Source: an uncultured Chitinophagales bacterium
GTDB lineage: Bacteria; Bacteroidota; Bacteroidia; Chitinophagales; JAHDHT01
DNA: 64,000 nucleotides
Reading direction: 5' to 3'
Assembly (NCBI GenBank): GCA_938023075.1
Contig: CALHDG010000034.1
Span: 1-64,000 of the forward strand
The position numbers and the translations under genes are program-made. The first letter of the stretch is position 1. Each line of letters starts with the position of its first letter. Shown here piece after piece: positions 20,101 to 27,341 of this stretch. The notes under the pieces are model-generated. The model saw only the letters and a program-made list of their open reading frames with translations. It did no database searches and had not been told where the DNA came from.

Positions 20101-21377
20101 GTATAAGTGGAGGCAACAACTTCGATGCCACTTGGGAAGATTTTTGTGCAACAGAAGCCGGAAGTTGCGGCCCTATAGTCAGCCAGGTTTGGCCTGGCGA
20201 TTTTGATAGCAACGGTATTGCCGAATTTAATGACCTACTGTATTGGGGTGCTGCTTATAACAATACAGGTGCTATCCGCCCTAATGCAACTACAAATTGG
20301 GTAGGGCAAGATTGTGAAGATTGGTCAACAGAAGTAAATGGCATTAACAGCAAACATCAGGATGGTAATGGTGACGGTGTAGTGAACAATGCAGATGTAA
20401 CCGTTTTAACGAACAACCTCGGGAATACCCACAGCTTTACCGCACCCATAGGTTTAAGCAGCAGCATGCAGTTTAACTTAAGTCCTGATTTTGCAGCCAA
20501 CATCACCAATAGCAATAACACATTTGTCTACGATTTTTTTGTGGAAGATGAAGGCAATACCGTTACGGCGCACGGTATTAGTGCCTCAGTTTTCTTTGGT
20601 GGCTTAAATGTGGTGAATGCATCTATTGATATAAGCAACTCTTCGTTAAATCCACAAAAATATATAGAACGCTTTGATGCTGAAACCAATACCTTACATT
20701 TCAGCATCACCAAAACCAACGGTAGTAACAGTACTTTAAACGGGGCGGTCTGCAAAATGGTTGTCCAAATTTTAGAGATTGATACTGGAGAATCTTTTGC
20801 GTTAAACATCAATTCTGGTGGCGTAATGCAAGCCGATGGAACTATGCACGAAGTTGCCAGAACTACTGTGTACGATGTGTACCATGAAAATGGAATATTA
20901 GGGGCCAATGTACTTGCGCTAAATGCCTCCGCCGCTCACGCCTCTTGCGAAAATGGTGGATCAGCTTTAGTAAACGCTTTCGGCGGCAACGGCAACTATT
21001 GCTACGATTGGAACACCGGCGAAACCACCCAACAAATCACCGATTTAAGCCCGGGCATCTACTCGGTTTTAGTTTGTGATGATAATGGAGTGTCTAACAG
21101 CATTGAGGTAGAAGTGCAAGGGCAATTCATTCCGGTATATGATGAGAATGGTGACATCATCCCTTGCAATACTTTTGCAACTTGTCCAACCATCATTGAT
21201 TTTGAAGGCTATGTTCCCAATGGTTCGCATCAAGCAAAAAGTGCCATCCATACCAAAGCCGATTTAGAAAATGGTTATAATGTTGAGTTAAAAGCCAGCA
21301 ACTTAATTCGCTTGACTTCCGGTTTTTCCACCCGTGGCAGCCAAAGTTTTAAGGTGCGGATGGAGGATTGTGAGTAG
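17193..21377 (+). CDS. Secreted subtilisin-like protease with 17 leucine-rich repeats
   Basis: The 1394-aa protein has a signal peptide, an inhibitor-type propeptide (about 35-115), and an S8 protease domain with the triad in GIVDTGID (Asp near 168), SHGTHCAG (His near 243) and GTSMATPHIAG (Ser near 405). From about 540 to 950 follow 17 repeats of 24 residues of the plant-type GNIPxELGNLxNLxxLxLxxNxLT pattern. Then come a dockerin-like region (VWPGDFDSNGIAEFNDLL ... GDGVVNNADVTVLT), a SprB-like repeat (ASCENGGSALVNAFGG) and a C-terminal 3-coathanger-stack-like domain (QAKSAIHTKADLENG ... SGFSTRGS). It is probably an extracellular protease whose repeats bind protein or glycan. No clear T9SS type A domain ends it. 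A strong hairpin follows the stop. Confidence 0.9.
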   Translation: MNKIKKMSSSLVCIITLISALTLQAQNTQNPQTADFIPGQILIKLKESAKAQKTSLSTQMKATTLKSYFKLDMELWELNLNTQNTPDGKQTTLALIEQYKNHPDVEFVEPNYLLEAIGGTEPNDPSFPQLWGLHNTGQNGGIADADIDAPEAYCLPISAIDVIVGIVDTGIDYGHEDLAPNMWQNLGEDANGNGKVLIQSGNTWIFDPGDENGIDDDGNGYIDDFVGWDFVYNDNDPMDLNSHGTHCAGTIGAVMNNNIGINGVAPNAKLAALKFLNDSGTGSTADAIDALNYAVTMGIPITNNSWGGGPFSAALYQAIQNAEANNHLFVAAAGNNKINNDVYPHYPSSYDNNNIISVAGTNRNDDLYDTGFYGTNYGATSVDIGAPGQQIYSCIPGHSYRNKSGTSMATPHIAGVCAFVLGANPGSSYHTIKSALMNADNNLPALSGKCVSEGKVNLHDALVAMGAPPNPCEDPPLPPTIEPPFETCDRNRDSLALVAFYNATNGDNWTISWDLNQSMHTWHRVSFNEHGCVGGLSIVGNNLIGSIPADLGNLSQLTFLQLQGNKLTGSIPPELGNLHFLKVLQLAANQLTGNIPAELGNLSNLESLWLHGNLLTGSIPAQIGNLFSLIDLFLHTNQLTGSIPAELGNLTNLKGLSFASNRLTGNIPHEFGNLINLQLLQFQGNNLTGNIPPELGNLSLLHTLLIAANQLTGNIPAELGNLTNLESLWLHGNLLTGSIPPQIGNQIYLIDLFLYNNQLTGNIPRELGNLTKLKGLSLAGNQLTGNIPSELGNLINLHILQLQGNNLTGNIPPQLGNLSLLHTLQLAANQLTGNIPAELGNLTNLESLWLQTNLLTGSIPPQIGNLISLTGMLLSSNQLTGNIPAELGDLTNLKTLTIGSNQLTGNIPPEFGNLTNLEHLQLQGNHLTGTIPSEMGNLTMLTALAVNSNNLSGCHDLNLLNLCDQLINDGISGGNNFDATWEDFCATEAGSCGPIVSQVWPGDFDSNGIAEFNDLLYWGAAYNNTGAIRPNATTNWVGQDCEDWSTEVNGINSKHQDGNGDGVVNNADVTVLTNNLGNTHSFTAPIGLSSSMQFNLSPDFAANITNSNNTFVYDFFVEDEGNTVTAHGISASVFFGGLNVVNASIDISNSSLNPQKYIERFDAETNTLHFSITKTNGSNSTLNGAVCKMVVQILEIDTGESFALNINSGGVMQADGTMHEVARTTVYDVYHENGILGANVLALNASAAHASCENGGSALVNAFGGNGNYCYDWNTGETTQQITDLSPGIYSVLVCDDNGVSNSIEVEVQGQFIPVYDENGDIIPCNTFATCPTIIDFEGYVPNGSHQAKSAIHTKADLENGYNVELKASNLIRLTSGFSTRGSQSFKVRMEDCE
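18820..20040 (+). repeat. 72-bp tandem repeats with a 360-bp super-repeat
   Basis: Seventeen 72-bp units encode the leucine-rich repeats of the subtilase. Every fifth unit is most alike: NLESLWLHGNLLT recurs at intervals of exactly 360 bp (DNA at 19001, 19361 and 19721), and the same holds for the units beside it. The array therefore grew by duplication of five-repeat blocks. Confidence 0.9.
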
Positions 21378-21387
21378 GTAACTTTTT

Positions 21388-21420
21388 AGATATGACATTT
21401 CTCAAAGAAATGTCATATCT
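21388..21420 (+). terminator. Terminator hairpin after the subtilase
   Basis: AGATATGACATTT pairs perfectly with AAATGTCATATCT around a 7-nt loop, 11 nt after the stop codon. The same stem sequence is used after the Ig-like protein at 46039-46068. Confidence 0.75.
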
Positions 21421-21430
21421 CATTTTACCC

Positions 21431-21480
21431 GTCATGCCAGATAAATACTTCCGCTATGCTCTACCATTTTCCAGCATGAC
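21431..21480. repeat. REP-like inverted repeat
   Basis: GTCATGC and GCATGAC (7 bp, perfect) enclose 36 nt that contain TATGCTCTACCATTTTCC. Short intergenic hairpins of this style are common in Bacteroidota. It separates the subtilase from the LytTR gene. Confidence 0.45.
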
Positions 21481-21527
21481 AGAGTTTCAAAGCACTTATT
21501 TTTTTGAACTTTTAAAACGATAATACA

Positions 21528-21953
21528 ATGAATCATACAATAGCTTCTATATTTCCCCAAATACAAAATAATATTTTAACAAGCATGTCAACTTCTATTG
21601 AGGATTACAAAAACAATGATTTGTCGAAGGGCATTTTACTTTCTGTTAGTAAACTCCATAGAACCATTTGTTTGAATAACATAATTCGCTTGGAAGCAGC
21701 TTCAAGTTACACTTTGTTATATGTTAACGGAATTCCAAAACCCATCATCAAATCAAAGCCTTTAAAATACTACAGTAATCAATTGGGTACAAACCAATTT
21801 ATTCGAGTTCATCAATCGCATTTGATCAACAAGAAGTATATTCAAAGTTATCGATTTAAAAGTAGTCCATCGGTTACCTTAATAGACGGCTCCACAATTA
21901 ATATTAGTCGAAGGAAGTTAAGCTCCATTAAAAGAGAATTCCTGATACTTTGA
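21528..21953 (+). CDS. LytTR-domain DNA-binding regulator without receiver
   Basis: The 141-aa protein is mostly one LytTR DNA-binding domain (residues 40-138): NNIIRLEAASSYTLLYVNG, FIRVHQSHLINKKYI and SRRKLSSIKREF are the typical strands. Most LytTR proteins are response regulators with a receiver domain in front; here only about 40 residues precede it, so it must be controlled in another way, for example by expression level. Its stop codon is 3 nt from that of the convergent tail-fibre-like gene. Its targets may include the neighbouring surface-protein genes, which is an inference from position. Confidence 0.85.
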   Translation: MNHTIASIFPQIQNNILTSMSTSIEDYKNNDLSKGILLSVSKLHRTICLNNIIRLEAASSYTLLYVNGIPKPIIKSKPLKYYSNQLGTNQFIRVHQSHLINKKYIQSYRFKSSPSVTLIDGSTINISRRKLSSIKREFLIL

Positions 21954-21956
21954 GCG

Positions 21957-23480
21957 TTATTTCGAGAATTTGATTAACGCTTTCTTGAAAGCATTAAGTT
22001 CTTCTGCTTGACTTTCCATGAGCTTTTGTTGTTTATGCAACTGCTTATCTTGTTCTATGATATACAAGGTCAACTCTTCAATTTTTTGTAATAGTTTTGA
22101 TTGTATTTCGCCAACATTAATTCCATGTTCAGCTACTTCTTCTGCCGAAGGGATATCTTTCAAATGCCCGTTTTCGTTAATATGATTTTCAACTTCACTA
22201 AGGCTGGGTAAATCATAATCATCTTTAAACACAAAGTCTGCCCAACCGGTTTCTACTTTTACTTCTTTGGCGCGTATCTTGCCGTTTACGGATAATTTCC
22301 AATCGGCTGCCGGACTTGAACCGATGCCTACGTTGCCGCCATTATAAATTAGGTTGTCATTTTCTTTGCTCCATAAACCGGATTTTAATAAGCCTTCGTA
22401 AGGGCTAACGGCTTCTGGATGGAGGTAGAACAATTCGGAAATGCCGAGCCAGCCATTGGCATCGTTGGTGGTGTAAAAGCTGAAGCGCAATTTGGTATAC
22501 CTGCCACTGGGTACTTTTATATTGAAATAAGTTCCTCCAGTATAGTTTTCACTTGAATAATCAGCCATCGTTTTCCATCCTTCAACCTGGTTGGCATTCT
22601 CATAGGTATTATAGCCTTCAATTTTAAAACGTACCGGTGGCCTGCCTCGTGTTGACCAACCTATCCAAGCACCGCGTTGAACGTGAATGTTTGGTAAATC
22701 TTCAATTAACACGACCGTAGGATCAGAAAAAGAAGGGGCGGCTTTGGTGTAAGAAGGTACAAACTTGCCATCAAATAAACGATCTAATATTAAATTGGCA
22801 CTGCCCGTTTGGCTTACGGTAAATTGTTGGGTGGCATTAAACAGTACATTGTGTTCTAAACCTGTGGGTGATATGTTGGTGGTAATGGCTGGTGCATTGG
22901 TTTCTACTTCGTTGCTTACAGCCGATTGAATTAAGTTTTGATAAGGCGTTACTGCCTCTGGATGAATATAAAATAATTCTGAAACCCCCAAACGTCCATC
23001 TTTACCCCTGGCTGCATAAAAGGTAAAGCGAATTTTAGTAAATGATCCGCCTTTCATTTTCATATTAAAATTAGCCCCGCCAGCATAATCTTCATTCGAG
23101 TAATCGGCAACCGTTAGCCATTCTTCTGTTTGATGCGTATTGTAGGCTTCAATTTTAAAACGAGTGGCTTGCCAATAGCGGGTTGACCAACCGATCCAAA
23201 CGCCTCTTTGTGCATGGCTATTAGGTAAATCTTCAATCAGTATTACTGTTGGATCATTTGCAGTTGGTGCAGTTGCGGTGTATGATGGCGCAAACTTACC
23301 ATCAAACAAGGCATTGATGTTTAGTGCTGCACTACCGGTTTGAGTTACTTTAAAATTAGTACTCGCATTAAATAATACATTGTGCTCTAAGCCTACCGGT
23401 GTATCGTTGGTAGTTAGGGTTTGGGCTTGGATGTTAAAGGCAACAATTATGATTGTAATTATTAATATAGTATTCTTCAT
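21957..23480 (-). CDS. Secreted tail-fibre-like protein with duplicated beta domain
   Basis: The 507-aa protein has a signal peptide and two tandem copies of a domain of about 165 residues (both contain GLEHNVLFNA, LFDGKF-PSYT and RG-WIGWSTR) that may be jelly-roll or discoidin-like. It ends with a tail typical of many Bacteroidota proteins: NVGIGSSPAADWKLSVNGKI, ADFVFKDDYDLPSLSEVE, GHLKDIPS and LLQKIEELTLYIIEQDK, followed by a coiled coil. This tail resembles the end of phage-fibre chaperone proteins and probably drives trimer formation. The same tail occurs in the protein at 27342-29243, and the two flank the DUF1800/DUF1501 pair. Function is unknown. Confidence 0.75.
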   Translation of the reverse strand: MKNTILIITIIIVAFNIQAQTLTTNDTPVGLEHNVLFNASTNFKVTQTGSAALNINALFDGKFAPSYTATAPTANDPTVILIEDLPNSHAQRGVWIGWSTRYWQATRFKIEAYNTHQTEEWLTVADYSNEDYAGGANFNMKMKGGSFTKIRFTFYAARGKDGRLGVSELFYIHPEAVTPYQNLIQSAVSNEVETNAPAITTNISPTGLEHNVLFNATQQFTVSQTGSANLILDRLFDGKFVPSYTKAAPSFSDPTVVLIEDLPNIHVQRGAWIGWSTRGRPPVRFKIEGYNTYENANQVEGWKTMADYSSENYTGGTYFNIKVPSGRYTKLRFSFYTTNDANGWLGISELFYLHPEAVSPYEGLLKSGLWSKENDNLIYNGGNVGIGSSPAADWKLSVNGKIRAKEVKVETGWADFVFKDDYDLPSLSEVENHINENGHLKDIPSAEEVAEHGINVGEIQSKLLQKIEELTLYIIEQDKQLHKQQKLMESQAEELNAFKKALIKFSK

Positions 23481-23613
23481 TTTTTTTTGAATTATAAATT
23501 TTATATGATGAAATTGATTTTATGCATGTATTCGTGCCACAACTGTTTGCTACACTTACAAGTAGTGGGGTGAATTTTTTGGATAAAAAAATTGACCCAG
23601 CAAAGCCAGCAAA

Positions 23614-23739
23614 CTAGCCCCGATTGCAGCGGTTATGCCGTTTTTCAATGGGTTGGAAACCCATTGGAGAAAAAACGGCATTTGAGCGGAAAGCGGGACC
23701 CAAAGTTTGCACGAGTTGTGCAGTGTCGCTTCTAATAAA
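23614..23739 (+). repeat. Interspersed structured element, family 1, copy 2
   Basis: The flanks CTAGCCCCGATTGCAGCGG and TTTGAGCGGAAAGCGGGA match the other copies, but the central stem is entirely different. ATGCCGTTTTT...CAATGGGTT pairs with AACCCATTG...AAAAACGGCAT instead of ATGCTGC/GCAGCAT. Replacement of both arms with pairing kept argues that the fold matters. It lies directly after the stop of the DUF1501 gene. Confidence 0.8.
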
Positions 23740-23746
23740 CACATTG

Positions 23747-25633
23747 CTATTGCTTAAGCACTTTAATGGTTTTACGTCTTTTTTCGGAAAAGAAGACGAC
23801 ATAATAAACGCCCTTTGCCAAATTAGACCCATCGAAAATTAAGTTATAATATCCAGAATAGCTGTAAGAATGAACAATGGGTATGCGTATGAGTTTACCA
23901 ACATTATCGGTTATTTGTACATTGATATTTTTCTCATCGTTGTTCGGCTTAAAGCTGGCAGTGATGCTATCAATAAATGGATTCGGATAGGCTTCAATCT
24001 CTCCAAAATCGTCGTGTTCATTGAGTATGGCTTCAAACTCAATTTTCGGATCGCGCAATTGTTGACCGTCGAAGGTTTCGGTACAAAGCGATGGAAAGAT
24101 ACGAAGATTGGAGCCTTCGGGTGCGTGGAAACCGGGTGCGAGTACTACATAATCGCAATCAGTTAGTTCCATTGCCGGTGCGTTGGTTACCCCTGCTGGA
24201 TGTTCTGGTATCGGAACGGTTACTGAAAAAGTATGCGGATCATCGGCATTGGCAAAAACGGAATTTTCGTGTTGCGTTGGTAAAGGGCAAGCTTCGGCAG
24301 CTATTTTTTGGCTGGCAATTAATGGTAGCGCTGTAGCTGCCCAAGGTGTAAAGCCGGTAGCCATTAAAGTATCATCGCCCACACCAAGCCAATCGCGTAA
24401 TAAGCCCGTAAAAACTCGCCGGTAATCATATTGAAAACCAGTTGGTGCACGATTATCCAATTCAGAAAGGTTGATATTAGTACCGGTTACGCCCGGCGAA
24501 ATATTTTTACCGAAAACAAACATTGGCGATACCGTTCCGTGGTCGGTTCCTCTACTTTCGTTTTGATCTGCTGTTCTGCCAAACTCGCTAAAAGTTACAA
24601 TGGCAGCACGTTCGGCAAGACCCATCGCTTCCAAATCATCCATAAAGAATTTTACGCCATCGGAAAGTTGTTCTAACAAGCGTTGGTGAGCACCCGTCGC
24701 AGTGTTATCGGCATCGGTTTGATTAACGTGATTATCAAAGCCCGTCATATCAACCAAATAAACTTTCGTTTTACAGCCGCCATGCATTAAGCGGGCAACG
24801 GTTTTCAATTGATTTGCCAAATAGGTATCAGGATAATCAATATCTGAATTTCTGCCGCAGTTAAACACATCTGAAATGCGCTTGGCATAGGTGTTGGTGT
24901 CGTTTTCTACGCCGAGTATATGATTCAGCTTGTCGCCATAATCGGAGTTGGGTATTTGCATGGGTGCCTGTTGCCCCACTTCAGAAATTAAAGTGAAAAA
25001 ACCGGCAGGGTCTTGACCACTCATACTAATTGCCGCAGCGTGTTCGTGAAAGGTATGAAAACCCAAAGATGGTTTTTTGTTACCAAACTGTAAGCCTACC
25101 GGATCTTGCATAAACCGCTGAGGGTGTGCTATAATTTGTTCGTATACATGAGTTAGGTATTTACCCATCCAGCCTTCTTGTAAATTGAAGCGTTCGGGTC
25201 TGGAGTCGCCACCGGTTAAATACAAATCGGTTGATTTAAAGTGTGAACGGTTGTGGCTGGCATAGCCTGTACCTTGAATAATGTTCGCATAGCCGCTATC
25301 GTACAAACTTTTTATACCGGTCATAGATGGATGCAAAGCCACTTGGTCGGCTAAAGGAAGCGTGCTGTCTAATGGAATATAATCTTGTTGTCTTATTCTG
25401 ATATCGGGGCGTAAATTGCTATAAGTATCGTACTGCTCAATGGGGATGATGGTGTTGATACCATCGTTACCGCCCCGCATTTGAATAACGACCAAAATCC
25501 GGTCTCTTACGGTATCGCAATCTACTGCCTGCAATAAATCTAAGGGTTGAAAAACACCTACCGGAACCGACCCTAACACTAATGGAGTTGCCGATAGCTT
25601 TGCTGATATATTTAAAAATTCTCTACGTTTCAT
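23747..25633 (-). CDS. DUF1501 protein with T9SS sorting domain
   Basis: The 628-aa protein opens with MKRREFLNISAKLSATPLVLG, a signal with paired arginines that could use the Tat route. The DUF1501 domain shows QMRGGNDGINTIIP, FSEFGRTADQNESRGTDHG and VFGKNISPG; this family has an alkaline-phosphatase/sulfatase-like fold but no proven reaction. A 3-coathanger-like segment (VLAPGFHAPEGSNLRIFPS) and a T9SS sorting domain (IEAYPNPFIDSITASFKP) end it. It begins 21 nt after the DUF1800 gene; this pairing is conserved in many bacteria and suggests the two proteins work together at the surface. Confidence 0.9.
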   Translation of the reverse strand: MKRREFLNISAKLSATPLVLGSVPVGVFQPLDLLQAVDCDTVRDRILVVIQMRGGNDGINTIIPIEQYDTYSNLRPDIRIRQQDYIPLDSTLPLADQVALHPSMTGIKSLYDSGYANIIQGTGYASHNRSHFKSTDLYLTGGDSRPERFNLQEGWMGKYLTHVYEQIIAHPQRFMQDPVGLQFGNKKPSLGFHTFHEHAAAISMSGQDPAGFFTLISEVGQQAPMQIPNSDYGDKLNHILGVENDTNTYAKRISDVFNCGRNSDIDYPDTYLANQLKTVARLMHGGCKTKVYLVDMTGFDNHVNQTDADNTATGAHQRLLEQLSDGVKFFMDDLEAMGLAERAAIVTFSEFGRTADQNESRGTDHGTVSPMFVFGKNISPGVTGTNINLSELDNRAPTGFQYDYRRVFTGLLRDWLGVGDDTLMATGFTPWAATALPLIASQKIAAEACPLPTQHENSVFANADDPHTFSVTVPIPEHPAGVTNAPAMELTDCDYVVLAPGFHAPEGSNLRIFPSLCTETFDGQQLRDPKIEFEAILNEHDDFGEIEAYPNPFIDSITASFKPNNDEKNINVQITDNVGKLIRIPIVHSYSYSGYYNLIFDGSNLAKGVYYVVFFSEKRRKTIKVLKQ

Positions 25634-25654
25634 GTTTATATTTGCTTTTTAATT

Positions 25655-27310
25655 TTACATTAATTGAAATTCGGGTGTGCCCAATAAAGCAACAATTAAA
25701 GCATCGGTTGGAATGCGGACATCACTATCGTTGTTGGTATCCAAATATTTTATCCATTCAAATTTCCAATTGAACACCGATAAGCCTTCTAAAAAAATGT
25801 CGTTTAGAAAAAATTCTACTCTGTCGGGCGAAGGGTATTCTGGAAATAGATATTCCATCATTTCTTCTACCACCACGGTCGCATCTTCCGCATTGGAAAT
25901 ATTTGCTGGATTTTGGATGTAAGCAATCGAATCTAATTGTGTTCCTAATGTTCCCCCTGTTAACACTCTTCTGTTGGTTGTAAACATTTGTCCTACTTTG
26001 TAGCGTGGAATAATAGTGGATGAAATAAACCAATTACAATCCCACTGCGGTGCTTGATGATATGCCGGGTAGCTGGCAACCGTATCGGGAGCGTTTAGCA
26101 TAAAGCCGGTCAGGTCAAAAAATGTATTTCTCAAAAAGCCTGAAGTAAAGGTCTTATAAAAAGCATTGCTGTCGGTTTGCTGATCGGGCAATTGCACATC
26201 AAAAAAGCGAATGGTATGTGCCAGAATTTCTAGCGGCGATTTAATCATACCACCTATAACTTGAATGGTACTACCATAATCATCTTCATTATAAAAATGT
26301 TGACTTTTTAAAAGCCTTGCCATCACCGGAGCCAATTCGTAGTTATTGTTTTTGAATGTATTGGCTAATGGAATGATGATATCTCTTTCAATTTCATCGT
26401 TAATATCGGCGTGTACAAAATGCCGGTATAGTTTTCTGCAAATATGGCGGGCAGTTTCTACCTGATCAAAAATCATATCGAGAAAATCATCTAATTCTCT
26501 ATACATATCCGCCTTAGAAGTTGCACCCGTAATTACCGTGTTGTTGAAAGCGGAACTAAAGGTTTTATCTCCCGTATCGTGTAATGATAATGCTGATCTG
26601 CCTGCATACAAGCCTGTGTCAGAATCAATATATTGTGCTTCTCTATTGGCATACAAGAATCCGGTTAAGACTCTGGCAGCTTCTTTTACATCATCTTCGG
26701 TGTAGTTGGTGTAGTCGCCATCACCAATTTGCGGACCTTTACCAATGGTAAACAATTCTAATAATTCGCGAGCGTAATTTTCATTGGGTGCTTGTTTTCT
26801 GTTTTGATGATTGTTTAGATAGAGTAACATCAGATTATCTAAGGTTATTTTTTTGGTTAAGGTTTTAAAGTTACCTAAGGCAAATTGCCGCAATAATTGA
26901 TGATGATCAAATGAATTTTCGTTTCTACCGGTATTCAACCAACTTGTCGAGAAATTGGTATGCAGAAAAAAAGCCATTTTCATATTGATGGTGTTATCGT
27001 GAATTAACTCATTAAACCAATAGCCCATTACATATATTTTTTTTGAAAAGCCAGATGAAAGACAATCCAAATCATCAGGATCGCAAATGGTTTCGGGCGT
27101 ATTAATCCAAGGTCGACCGGTTTCAGGATCTATCGGCTCTGTCAATTGTAAAGGTGGCGGTGCTGCCATTAATTCATTTAATGCTTGATTGGGTGTTTTA
27201 GTTGCTAATTCATCAACGCGTTGTTTGGTATAGTTAAAACATGTGCGACGTAATAAATGCGCCGCCAACCGTTTACCTAAAACGCTGGTTTTAGGAGTTA
27301 ATGATGCCAT
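25655..27310 (-). CDS. DUF1800 protein
   Basis: The 551-aa protein has the marks of DUF1800: LLRRTCFNYTKQRVDELA at the N-terminus, NENYARELLELFTIGKG, DVKEAARVLTGF, HDTGDKTF and ARHICRKLYRHFV. The function of the family is unknown; it nearly always sits beside a DUF1501 gene, as here. No standard signal peptide is visible at the annotated start, so export would need a different route or an earlier start. The gene starts 31 nt after the tail-fibre-like gene at 27342 and probably shares its transcript. Confidence 0.9.
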   Translation of the reverse strand: MASLTPKTSVLGKRLAAHLLRRTCFNYTKQRVDELATKTPNQALNELMAAPPPLQLTEPIDPETGRPWINTPETICDPDDLDCLSSGFSKKIYVMGYWFNELIHDNTINMKMAFFLHTNFSTSWLNTGRNENSFDHHQLLRQFALGNFKTLTKKITLDNLMLLYLNNHQNRKQAPNENYARELLELFTIGKGPQIGDGDYTNYTEDDVKEAARVLTGFLYANREAQYIDSDTGLYAGRSALSLHDTGDKTFSSAFNNTVITGATSKADMYRELDDFLDMIFDQVETARHICRKLYRHFVHADINDEIERDIIIPLANTFKNNNYELAPVMARLLKSQHFYNEDDYGSTIQVIGGMIKSPLEILAHTIRFFDVQLPDQQTDSNAFYKTFTSGFLRNTFFDLTGFMLNAPDTVASYPAYHQAPQWDCNWFISSTIIPRYKVGQMFTTNRRVLTGGTLGTQLDSIAYIQNPANISNAEDATVVVEEMMEYLFPEYPSPDRVEFFLNDIFLEGLSVFNWKFEWIKYLDTNNDSDVRIPTDALIVALLGTPEFQLM

Positions 27311-27341
27311 AAAATTATCAGATTAATAATGTGATTAAAAA

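Noticed and set aside
20528-20908. 126-aa minus-strand ORF inside the subtilase gene
   Set aside because: It is opposite the conserved dockerin-to-SprB region of a continuous 1394-aa frame and shows no domain.
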